Source of the DNA: Kiritimatiellia bacterium
GTDB taxonomy: Bacteria; Verrucomicrobiota; Kiritimatiellia; RFP12; UBA1067
DNA: 6,750 nucleotides
Reading direction: 5' to 3'
NCBI GenBank assembly: GCA_900771305.1
Contig: CAAGNL010000073.1
Location: 1 to 6,750 of the forward strand
The notes beneath the pieces were generated by a model. It was given only the letters and a program-made list of their open reading frames with translations. It was not told the DNA's origin and made no database searches. The translations under genes were made by a program, and so were the position numbers. Each line of letters starts with the position of its first letter. The stretch's first letter is position 1. Shown piece after piece: positions 1 to 5,997 of the stretch.

Positions 1-1161
1 GACGAAAAGGTCGAAGAGGACATCGCGGATCGTCGGAAGAAGAAGAATCTGCCGTTCGTATTGTCGGGCTTCGACATCCATTGGCTCTATCTGCACAGTT
101 TCGCAAACGTGCCCGCGCCTGACAAGAAGACATCGGCCTTCCTGCTGGACGAACTGGAGAAGGCGTGGACGCGACTCGGTCTTGCGGCGCAGGCCGATGC
201 GGCGATCGTGCTGCAGCGTGCGGGGCGGTCGGCGACGGCCCGCGACATCATGGCCTCGCTGAAGGAGCGTGCCATCGTTTCGGATGAGATGGGCATGTAC
301 TGGAAGCGGTCGTCGTTCGTCTCCTCGAGCCTCTTTGCGGCGCCCGTCTCCACCCAGGCGGCGATTGTCGAGGCGTTCCTCGAAGTGGCGAAGGACGCCG
401 AGAGCGTCGACGCCTGCCGCACCTGGATGCTCAAGCAGAAGCAGACGCAGAACTGGAGCTCGACCGTCACGACGGCGGATGCCATCTATGCACTGTTGCT
501 GGACGGTGGATCCGATCTGCTTACGGGCGGTGCGCTCGCCACGGTGAAGCTGGGTTCGGTCGAGGTGCCGAAGGAGAAGGTCGAGGAGGGCACGGGACGC
601 TACTCGTATCGGGTCAAGCCCGCGGATGTCAAGCCGGAGATGGGGAACATCTCGTTCACGGCGGACGGCAAGGGAGGCGTGGCCTGGGGTGGCGTCCACT
701 GGTCGTACTTCGAGGACGTCCTCAAGGTTCGGGCCCACGAACCGAAGGAACTTCGCGTCGAGAAGAAGTACTTCAAGAAGGTCCACACGCCGCAGGGCGT
801 CCGTCTCGAGGCCGCGAACGGCGTCGTGGAGCAGGGGGACGAACTTGTGGCGCGCCTTGTCCTGGTCAGCGACCGCGTCTACGAGTACGTGCACCTGAAG
901 GACGAGCGGCCGAGCTGCTGTGAACCGGTCGACGTGTTGTCGTCCTATCGTTGGCACGATGGCGTGGGCTTCTATCAGGCGACGCGCGACACGGCGACGC
1001 ACTACTACATCGACCGTCTCGGAAAGGGCAAGTTCGTGCTGGAGACGTCCTTCCGCGTCCAGCAGCGTGGCGTCTTCTCGGGCGGCCTCGCGACACTTCA
1101 GTGCATGTACGCGCCGGAGTTTACGGCCCATTCCGCCGCCGAGAAGATCGAAGTGAAGTAA
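1..1161 (+). CDS. Alpha-2-macroglobulin family protein, C-terminal part (5' end outside window)
   Basis: The frame is open from base 1, so the TTG at 61 is internal and the gene begins upstream; 386 codons are visible, ending in TAA. Residues about 1-185 are helical and match the late thioester-domain region of bacterial alpha-2-macroglobulins, including a WMLKQKQTQNW stretch (143-152) followed by TTADAIYALL. Residues about 245-386 are the C-terminal beta-sandwich, with YRWHDGVGFYQATRD (316-330), HYYIDRLGKGKFVLE and the very characteristic CMYAPEFTAHS (368-378) just before the end. Family knowledge: these are large (often over 1500 residues) exported, usually membrane-anchored proteins thought to trap or inhibit attacking proteases at the cell surface. 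The thioester motif and signal peptide, if present, would lie upstream and cannot be checked here. The 110-base gap to the next start and the change of function argue against a shared operon with the phosphoribosyltransferase. Family assignment is firm; the exact subtype is not. Confidence 0.9.
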   Translation, partial: DEKVEEDIADRRKKKNLPFVLSGFDIHWLYLHSFANVPAPDKKTSAFLLDELEKAWTRLGLAAQADAAIVLQRAGRSATARDIMASLKERAIVSDEMGMYWKRSSFVSSSLFAAPVSTQAAIVEAFLEVAKDAESVDACRTWMLKQKQTQNWSSTVTTADAIYALLLDGGSDLLTGGALATVKLGSVEVPKEKVEEGTGRYSYRVKPADVKPEMGNISFTADGKGGVAWGGVHWSYFEDVLKVRAHEPKELRVEKKYFKKVHTPQGVRLEAANGVVEQGDELVARLVLVSDRVYEYVHLKDERPSCCEPVDVLSSYRWHDGVGFYQATRDTATHYYIDRLGKGKFVLETSFRVQQRGVFSGGLATLQCMYAPEFTAHSAAEKIEVK

Positions 1162-1271
1162 AGAGGCTCTTCTTTGTTTGCCCGATCGGCTGTCTGAAAC
1201 CATGAAGTCTGTGTTGGGAAGAAGGCCGGACGCAGTCCGTGGGGCTGAAAAGTGAAAGGAAAAGGCAGGAA
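1162..1271 (+). promoter_or_regulatory. Intergenic leader before the phosphoribosyltransferase-permease pair
   Basis: This 110-base gap separates the alpha-2-macroglobulin stop from the next start. It contains a perfect short stem-loop, CGGAC-GCA-GTCCG at 1227-1239, placed 32 bases before the ATG, and a purine-rich ribosome-binding tract at its end. There is also a weak AAAGA/TCTTT hairpin at 1160-1175 right after the stop, without a T-run, so it is not a convincing terminator. I see no good -35/-10 pair. The stem-loop could be an mRNA leader structure, but a 5-bp stem this small can arise by chance. The gap most likely holds the operon's own promoter in a form I cannot recognise. Confidence 0.25.
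1257..1270 (+). promoter_or_regulatory. Ribosome binding site deciding the start at 1272
   Basis: The purine tract AGGAAAAGGCAGGA ends one base before the ATG at 1272. Its AAGG core (1262-1265) lies 6 bases from that ATG, which is good Shine-Dalgarno spacing. The alternative in-frame GTG at 1239 has no comparable tract and would add eleven highly charged residues of unlikely origin. The ATG is therefore preferred. Confidence 0.6.
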
Positions 1272-2243
1272 ATGAACAGAGTTTTCTGTGATGCCGGTGT
1301 CGCCGTGCACCAGCTTGAGAATACGGGAAGCGTCAAGGCGTACATTGCGACGACGCCAGAGACGCGGCGGATCTGCAACGATCCGCGTTGTCTTGGACTT
1401 GACTACACGAACGCGCTGAGCGCGGCGTGCGCGAAGGTCTTGAAGGCGATGCCGCTCGGGCTCGTGGAGCGCGAGACGGCCGTTGTCAACATCCTCCGTG
1501 GCGGACTCAACTACGGCCTTCGCGAGGCCCTCGCGACGGCCTATGGCTGGAACGTCCACGCCACCTGCTTCCTTTCCGCGCAGCGCGCGAAGGACGGGGA
1601 AGGGGACGACTGGCATATTACCGAGAACTCCTACCGCAAGCTGCGCTTCCCGAAGAGCTGCTCGTTCGTGATCGGCGACGTGGTCGCCACGGGCACTTCG
1701 CTCGTCTATGCGCTCGAGATTCTGGTCGAGACGGCCCGAGAGAGTGGAACGAATCTCAAGAGCATCGTCTTCTTCACCTATGGCGGACCCAAGGCGCTGA
1801 CGATTCTCAAGGCCGTCGACGAACGCTGTCGTGCGCTCTTCCCGGACTACCAGGGCACCTCGCTCTTCTACCTGGAGGGGGTCTTCGCGGTTCCCGACCG
1901 TGCGACGCCGCTCTCGATCAAGCTGCCGGGCACGGACCTGCTGCGCTATGGGGCGACGATGGCGCCCGAATTCATCGACTCGCAGTACGAGGATCCCGCC
2001 TATCCGATTGAACGCTGCATCATCTACGACGCCGGCAGCCGTGCGTTCGCGCCGGACGAGTACGCGTCGGACGTCCTCGGCTATTGGCAGATGACGAAGG
2101 CGCTCGCGGAGTCGGGCGTCTCTTATGAACGGCTGCTCGCCGAGCGTTTCCCGTCTCTCGACCCCGTCCGCTTCGGCACAGTCGATCTTGTCGCGCTCTG
2201 CTCCCGTCAAATCACCGCAATGAAGGAAATCATCCATGGCTGA
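1272..2243 (+). CDS. Phosphoribosyltransferase-domain protein, likely nucleobase salvage
   Basis: A 323-residue protein from the ATG chosen for its strong ribosome-binding tract. Two signatures place it in the type I phosphoribosyltransferase fold: ILRGGLNYGLR (74-84), resembling the early loop of uracil and orotate enzymes, and VIGDVVATGTS (133-143), the PRPP-binding loop. The loop has glycine where most members have the first of two acidic residues. A FFTYGG strand end (167-172) follows. By family knowledge it should join a base to PRPP, releasing pyrophosphate and a nucleoside monophosphate in the cytosol. The last 100 or so residues, with DLLRYGATMAPEF (222-234) and IYDAGSRAF, are longer than and unlike the usual uracil enzyme tail, so the base cannot be named. 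The stop overlaps the start of the CodB-type permease by 8 bases, which points to pyrimidine salvage. Alternatives are another base, or a non-salvage role for the fold. Fold assignment is firm; substrate is inference. Confidence 0.82.
   Translation: MNRVFCDAGVAVHQLENTGSVKAYIATTPETRRICNDPRCLGLDYTNALSAACAKVLKAMPLGLVERETAVVNILRGGLNYGLREALATAYGWNVHATCFLSAQRAKDGEGDDWHITENSYRKLRFPKSCSFVIGDVVATGTSLVYALEILVETARESGTNLKSIVFFTYGGPKALTILKAVDERCRALFPDYQGTSLFYLEGVFAVPDRATPLSIKLPGTDLLRYGATMAPEFIDSQYEDPAYPIERCIIYDAGSRAFAPDEYASDVLGYWQMTKALAESGVSYERLLAERFPSLDPVRFGTVDLVALCSRQITAMKEIIHG
2223..2228 (+). promoter_or_regulatory. Internal ribosome binding site for the permease, inside the upstream gene
   Basis: AAGGAA lies 7 bases before the ATG at 2236, within the last codons of the phosphoribosyltransferase gene. 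Together with the 8-base gene overlap (2236-2243) this indicates translational coupling: the two proteins should be made from one mRNA in linked amounts. Confidence 0.6.
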
Positions 2244-3645
2244 ACACGCAGATTTTGAACACGGTTCCGTGACAGAAGCCGAACGCCGGGGCTTCTGGAG
2301 CGTGTTTGTGATCATGATGGGCTTCACGTTCTTCTCCGCCTCGATGTGGGTGGGCGTGAAGCTCGCGAACGGCCTCTCGTTCGGCCAGTTCGTCTGGGCG
2401 GTGATGGCGGGCAACGTGATCCTGAGCCTCTACTGCTCGCTTCTCGCGTGGCAGGCGGCGAAGACGGGCCTTTCGGTGCATCTTCTTTCGCGCTATTCCT
2501 TCGGACTGCGCGGGTCGTACATCCCGTCTTCCGTGCTTGCCTTCACGCAGATCGGCTGGTTCGGCGTGGGCGTGGCGATGTTCTCCATTCCGACGACGGT
2601 GTTCCTGAAGGATCTGGCCTGCCTTCAGGGCAGCTGGCTGATGTCGGGGGCGACGGTCGACGTGTTCGGCGCGGCGGCGCTGCCTGTGCGCTGCCTGTAC
2701 ATCCTCACCGGCGTCTCGGGCCTTTTGATGACCTCTTCGGCCTACTTCGGCATTCGGGCCCTGCGGATCATTTCGATCATCGCGGTGCCGTCGATCGCCG
2801 TCTTTGGCGGCTGGAGTGCGCTCAAGGCGCTGTTTTTCGACGATCCGGCGTTCATCGTCCAGAACAACGCGGCGTTGGCCGGGCAGACGATCTCCAGCGG
2901 TTGGCAGGCGCTCGTGAACCACGTCCCCGCCGTCGACCCCAAGACCGGCGCCTCGGCGGCGATCGGGATGGTGCTCGCCGTCTCGATGGGCATTGGCAGC
3001 TTCATCTCCGGCGGCAGCTGTACGCCGGACTTCGCCCGCTTCGCCAAGAACACGCGACATGCGGTGGTGACGACCGCGTTGGCGTTCTTCATCGGCAACT
3101 CGCTGATGTTCTTCTTCGGCGCGGCGGCGGCGATGGTCTACGGCAAGCAGGACATTTCCGAGGTTCTGAAGCTTCAGGGACTTCTCCTGCCGGCGATCGT
3201 CGTGCTGGGCCTGAACATCTGGACGACGAACGACAACGCGCTCTATACGTCCGGCCTCGGCATCTCCAACATCACGGGTCTCCCCAAGCGCTGGCTCGTC
3301 CTCTTCAACGGACTCCTCGGCACGACCGCGGCGATCTGGCTCTATGACAACTTCTGCGGCTGGCTCAACATTCTCAACACGGTCATTCCGCCGTGCGGGG
3401 CGATCATCATGGCAGACTTCTTCCTCGTGAAGAAACGCGTCTATGCGCCGATTGCGGAGGCCACGTTCGCGCCTGTCTCCCTTCCGGCCGTGGCCGCCTG
3501 GGCCCTGGGATCGACGGTCGCGCTCGCGGGTTTCAACTACATTCCGCTTGGCAGCTGGGCGCAGGCCGGCATTCCGGCCGTCAACGGCATGCTCGTTGCC
3601 GCCGTCGTCTATGTGGCGCTCCAGAAGCTTCTGAAGCGTGGCTGA
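2236..3645 (+). CDS. codB: Cytosine permease, NCS1 family (CodB-like)
   Basis: A 469-residue polytopic inner-membrane protein, hydrophobic almost throughout, that I can align by eye with E. coli CodB. Shared blocks run in order: GFTFFSASMWVG (29-40), AAKTGLSVHLLSRYSFGLRGS (74-94), TQIGWFGVGVAMFSIP (104-119), GSFISGG with DFARF (254-269), FFIGNSLMFFFGAAAA (284-299), LLLPAIVVLGLNIWTTNDNALY (316-337), and IPPCGAIIMADFF (384-396). CodB is a 12-helix LeuT-fold symporter that brings cytosine in with sodium. This protein is about 50 residues longer than the E. coli one; the extra length sits near 124-152 and 198-245, between shared blocks, and looks like enlarged loops. No frameshift is evident. The overlap with the upstream phosphoribosyltransferase gene indicates one operon. 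In E. coli the partner is the deaminase CodA, which is absent here. Cytosine is the best guess for the substrate; other NCS1 substrates remain possible. Confidence 0.93.
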   Translation: MAEHADFEHGSVTEAERRGFWSVFVIMMGFTFFSASMWVGVKLANGLSFGQFVWAVMAGNVILSLYCSLLAWQAAKTGLSVHLLSRYSFGLRGSYIPSSVLAFTQIGWFGVGVAMFSIPTTVFLKDLACLQGSWLMSGATVDVFGAAALPVRCLYILTGVSGLLMTSSAYFGIRALRIISIIAVPSIAVFGGWSALKALFFDDPAFIVQNNAALAGQTISSGWQALVNHVPAVDPKTGASAAIGMVLAVSMGIGSFISGGSCTPDFARFAKNTRHAVVTTALAFFIGNSLMFFFGAAAAMVYGKQDISEVLKLQGLLLPAIVVLGLNIWTTNDNALYTSGLGISNITGLPKRWLVLFNGLLGTTAAIWLYDNFCGWLNILNTVIPPCGAIIMADFFLVKKRVYAPIAEATFAPVSLPAVAAWALGSTVALAGFNYIPLGSWAQAGIPAVNGMLVAAVVYVALQKLLKRG

Positions 3646-3796
3646 GACAAAGGTCTTCGTAATCAGATCGCGATTGTTGATTTGTAGCGGGAATTTATGA
3701 TGAAATCTGGAGTCGAAGCTCCATCCCGATCCGGATCCGCAGTTCGTCTGCAAGGACCGCTACATCATCTGCACGAAGAACGACAAGGCCCGCCGG
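3646..3796 (+). other. Spacer after the permease with small inverted repeats, no gene
   Basis: The stretch is notably more AT-rich at 3655-3710 than its surroundings. It has nested inverted repeats AATCA...TGATT (3661-3665 with 3678-3682) around ATCGCGAT (3667-3674), and a small hairpin TGGAG/CTCCA (3708-3712 with 3719-3723). Neither is followed by a T-run, so I do not call a terminator. An ATG pair at 3697-3702 opens a frame that runs to 3993, but its product is arginine/proline-rich shadow sequence. The more protein-like frame (codons starting at 3704) is open here too but has no start codon before 3797. Confidence 0.35.
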
Positions 3797-4345
3797 ATGA
3801 ACCTCTCCGTCACGCCCGTCGACCAGCTGCTTCGCCGGATGACCGATCCCGCCACGGCGCCGAAGCCGAAGACGTTCCCGCTTGCGTTCGATCCCGCGAC
3901 GCGGACGGACGCCACCTACGAACTGCAGATCGACGTGGCCGCGCTGCGGGCGAAGAACCTGGTGGACGCGCCGCCATGCCCGGCTTCGTATGACAGCTAT
4001 ACGGCTTTTGCGTTGAAGGGCATCGTCAACGGGCGCGAGGAGATACTGCCGTTCGAGGCCATCCAGGGCGACGATTTCAGAAAGAACGTCGTGCTGCGCT
4101 TCAAGATCCCCGTCGGTACCGAACAACTTTTCTATATCGCGGATGCTCCTGGCCGCTTCGAATACTACGATTCCGAATCCTGCGCGAACCTCTTTGCCCA
4201 GACGTATGAGCATGACCATGCCAATCGCTGGACGCTGTCCAGGCCACGTGGAGGCGGGGATGCAGGAACGCCGTCGCGGCTGGACGCGTCGGCGCGAGAA
4301 TCCGCGCCCGGAACAGAGCCGGATCTAGCAAGGGCGTGCTTTTGA
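3797..4345 (+). CDS. Hypothetical protein, probably a remnant of a larger secreted protein
   Basis: 182 codons from ATG to TGA. I do not recognise the family. Residues 1-148 look like real protein: alternating strands (TYELQIDVAALRA at 40-52, KNVVLRFKIPVGTEQLFYIADAPGRFEYYD from 96), a beta-rich pattern typical of extracellular domains. Several things argue that it is not an intact gene. There is no ribosome-binding tract before the ATG (CGCCGG precedes it). The same frame stays open and protein-like back to 3704, just after two in-frame TGA codons (3698-3703), so the true amino-terminal part seems lost. After about residue 148 the sequence becomes glycine/arginine/serine-rich low-quality tail, as expected after a frameshift. 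It has no signal peptide and no membrane segment. It sits between the permease and the ATPase/nuclease gene with no visible link to either. It may be annotated as a small hypothetical protein; I favour a decayed fragment. Confidence 0.45.
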   Translation: MNLSVTPVDQLLRRMTDPATAPKPKTFPLAFDPATRTDATYELQIDVAALRAKNLVDAPPCPASYDSYTAFALKGIVNGREEILPFEAIQGDDFRKNVVLRFKIPVGTEQLFYIADAPGRFEYYDSESCANLFAQTYEHDHANRWTLSRPRGGGDAGTPSRLDASARESAPGTEPDLARACF

Positions 4346-4371
4346 AGCGTTCATGTCGAATTTGAAAATTA

Positions 4372-4380
4372 TGGTATACT
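4372..4380 (+). promoter_or_regulatory. Extended -10 promoter directly before the ATPase/nuclease gene
   Basis: TGGTATACT contains an extended -10 element (TGn) joined to TATACT, five of six matches to the sigma-70 consensus, in a short AT-rich patch (4358-4380) within GC-rich DNA. No good -35 lies at 16-18 bases; extended -10 promoters often lack one. Only seven bases separate the box from the ATG at 4388, so the expected start of transcription falls at or within a base of the start codon, giving a leaderless mRNA. Confidence 0.6.
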
Positions 4381-4387
4381 AACGGGC

Positions 4388-5962
4388 ATGGCGAAGTGGT
4401 TCAACATCGGCGGGCCGTGCAATCCGGCGAAAAACTATATGCTTTCGGCGACCGAACGGCTGCCGGGGGTCGTGTCGCTCATCAACAAGGAGCAGTACTT
4501 CGTCGTGCATGCGCCGCGGCAATGTGGCAAGACGACGGCGTTTCAGGCCTTAGCCGACGAGATCAACGCGAAGGGCGAGATGGTGGCGCTCTACTGCTCG
4601 GTCGAGACGGTCCAGGAGTTTCCCGACCCGAAGGACGGGCTTCCCCGCATTGCAGACCGTATCCGTCTGGGGGCCTCGTGGGCACCCGAACTGTTTTCCA
4701 ATGCCACGATTCGCGAACTTCGGGAAGCCTGTGCAGGTGGCGAGGAGTCGTCGAATATCCTGACCACGCTTCGCGTGCTTTCGGAAAAGGCCGGCAAGCC
4801 GCTGATTGTCTTCTTTGACGAAATCGACTGTCTTTCCGATGGCACGCTGGTATCGTTTCTTCGCCAGTTGCGGGATGGGCGCATTGCCTGCAAAAGGCCG
4901 AATTCGTTCCCCGTCTCCATTGCGCTGATCGGGCTGCGGAACATCCGCGACTACAAGATGCGCATCCGTCCCGCAGGGCAGTCGACGGGCGAGGCGAGTC
5001 CGTTCAACGTCATCACCGAGGCGATGACGCTCCGTTCGTTCACCGAGTCTGAACTGCGGGAGCTCTACCGTCAGCACACCGACGCGACGGGCCAGGTCTT
5101 CGAGGAGGAGGCGCTCCGGCTGGCCTGGAACTATTCGCAGGGCCAGCCCTATCTTGTCAACGCGCTCGCGCGCTGGTGCGTGGAGAAGATCCACAAGGAG
5201 GACTTCTCGAAGCCCGTCACCGGTTCGGACATGGAGGAGGCGAAGGAGAAGCTCATCCGCGAGCGCGGCACGCATCTCGATTCGCTGATGGAGAAGGTGT
5301 ACGACCCGCGTATCACGCCGCTCGTGGAGCAGGCCCTGCTGGGTGGGGAGATCGACCGCGACGTCCACCGCGAGGACGTCGCCTATGCGCTCGATCTTGG
5401 ACTCTTCGTCGAGGAGCGCGGCGTCCTGAAGCCGGCGAATCCGATCTACCGCGAGACGATCGGCCGCTACATGACGCGCGGCACGCAGGACCTGATCCTC
5501 GCGCATGTCCCCGAGGCCCCCTGGGCGAAGGAGGACGGACTCGACATGTCCGGGCTCCTGGCGGCCTTCCAGGAGTTCTGGCGCGAGAACGCGAGCGAGA
5601 AGGCGTTCCTCTCGCAGCAGTTCCACGAGGCGTATCCGCATCTCGTCCTCCAGGCGTTCCTCCAGCGCGTCGTCAATGGAGGGGGGCAGATCGTCCGCGA
5701 GATGGCCCTCGGCAGCGGTCGGCTCGACCTCGGCGTCAAGTTCCACGGAGCGGTGTACGCCGTCGAGGTGAAGACGGCGGCCAGCTATGCGAAGTCGCAC
5801 GAGAAGGCGCATCAGCAGATTCTCCGCTACATGGACAGTCTCGGCGTCGCCGAGGGCTGGCTCGTCGTCGCCGACACGGATCTTTCCAAACCCTGGGACG
5901 ACAAGATTTCGATGTCCGCGTGTGAAAAGGATGGCAAGACGATCCATCTTGTCCGCTGCTAA
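4388..5962 (+). CDS. AAA-type ATPase with C-terminal PD-(D/E)XK nuclease-like domain
   Basis: A 524-residue, two-domain cytosolic protein. The N-terminal FNIGGPCNPAKNYML (5-19) is the family's usual opening, supporting this start although there is no Shine-Dalgarno. The ATPase domain has a Walker A, APRQCGKT (42-49), with alanine replacing the first glycine, and a Walker B, LIVFFDEIDCL (139-149), with D144/E145. FLRQLRDGR (157-165) and GLRNIRDY (182-189) follow. The middle (about 210-360) is helical and charged, probably lid plus winged-helix. Residues about 440-490 fit the PD-(D/E)XK core: D447 in RLDL, E460-V-K462 in YAVEVKTA, and the helix motif QILRY (477-481). All catalytic positions appear intact. 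Proteins of this build are common, often multi-copy, and functionally uncharacterised; roles in defence, DNA processing or as selfish elements are proposed only by analogy. It has its own promoter and no operon partner, and lies between two damaged surface-protein fragments. Domain calls are firm; biological role is unknown. Confidence 0.88.
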   Translation: MAKWFNIGGPCNPAKNYMLSATERLPGVVSLINKEQYFVVHAPRQCGKTTAFQALADEINAKGEMVALYCSVETVQEFPDPKDGLPRIADRIRLGASWAPELFSNATIRELREACAGGEESSNILTTLRVLSEKAGKPLIVFFDEIDCLSDGTLVSFLRQLRDGRIACKRPNSFPVSIALIGLRNIRDYKMRIRPAGQSTGEASPFNVITEAMTLRSFTESELRELYRQHTDATGQVFEEEALRLAWNYSQGQPYLVNALARWCVEKIHKEDFSKPVTGSDMEEAKEKLIRERGTHLDSLMEKVYDPRITPLVEQALLGGEIDRDVHREDVAYALDLGLFVEERGVLKPANPIYRETIGRYMTRGTQDLILAHVPEAPWAKEDGLDMSGLLAAFQEFWRENASEKAFLSQQFHEAYPHLVLQAFLQRVVNGGGQIVREMALGSGRLDLGVKFHGAVYAVEVKTAASYAKSHEKAHQQILRYMDSLGVAEGWLVVADTDLSKPWDDKISMSACEKDGKTIHLVRC

Positions 5963-5997
5963 GATCCGTTTTGTGTTAGGCGATCAAATTCTCAAAG

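Noticed and set aside
1202..1255. 17-codon frame (ATG to TGA) in the leader of the phosphoribosyltransferase gene, as a possible leader peptide
   Set aside because: No ribosome-binding tract, no run of a regulatory amino acid and no terminator-like structure after it.
1098..2414. 438-codon minus-strand open frame opposite the phosphoribosyltransferase gene
   Set aside because: Arginine/glutamate-rich product with no recognisable domain, lying exactly opposite a well-supported gene; typical antisense shadow in GC-rich DNA.
3661..3682. Inverted repeat after the permease as a terminator
   Set aside because: Short, interrupted stems with unequal spacers and no following T-run.
2230..3753. 507-codon minus-strand open frame opposite the permease
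   Set aside because: Almost entirely charged low-complexity residues (R, H, E, D); the + strand carries an unmistakable CodB homologue.
3697..3993. 98-codon + strand frame starting at ATGATG
   Set aside because: After the first few residues the product is an arginine/proline/histidine-rich shadow; the adjacent frame is more protein-like.
4550..5947. 465-codon minus-strand open frame opposite the ATPase/nuclease
   Set aside because: Mirror of biased codon use in the + strand gene; no motifs or plausible start signal.
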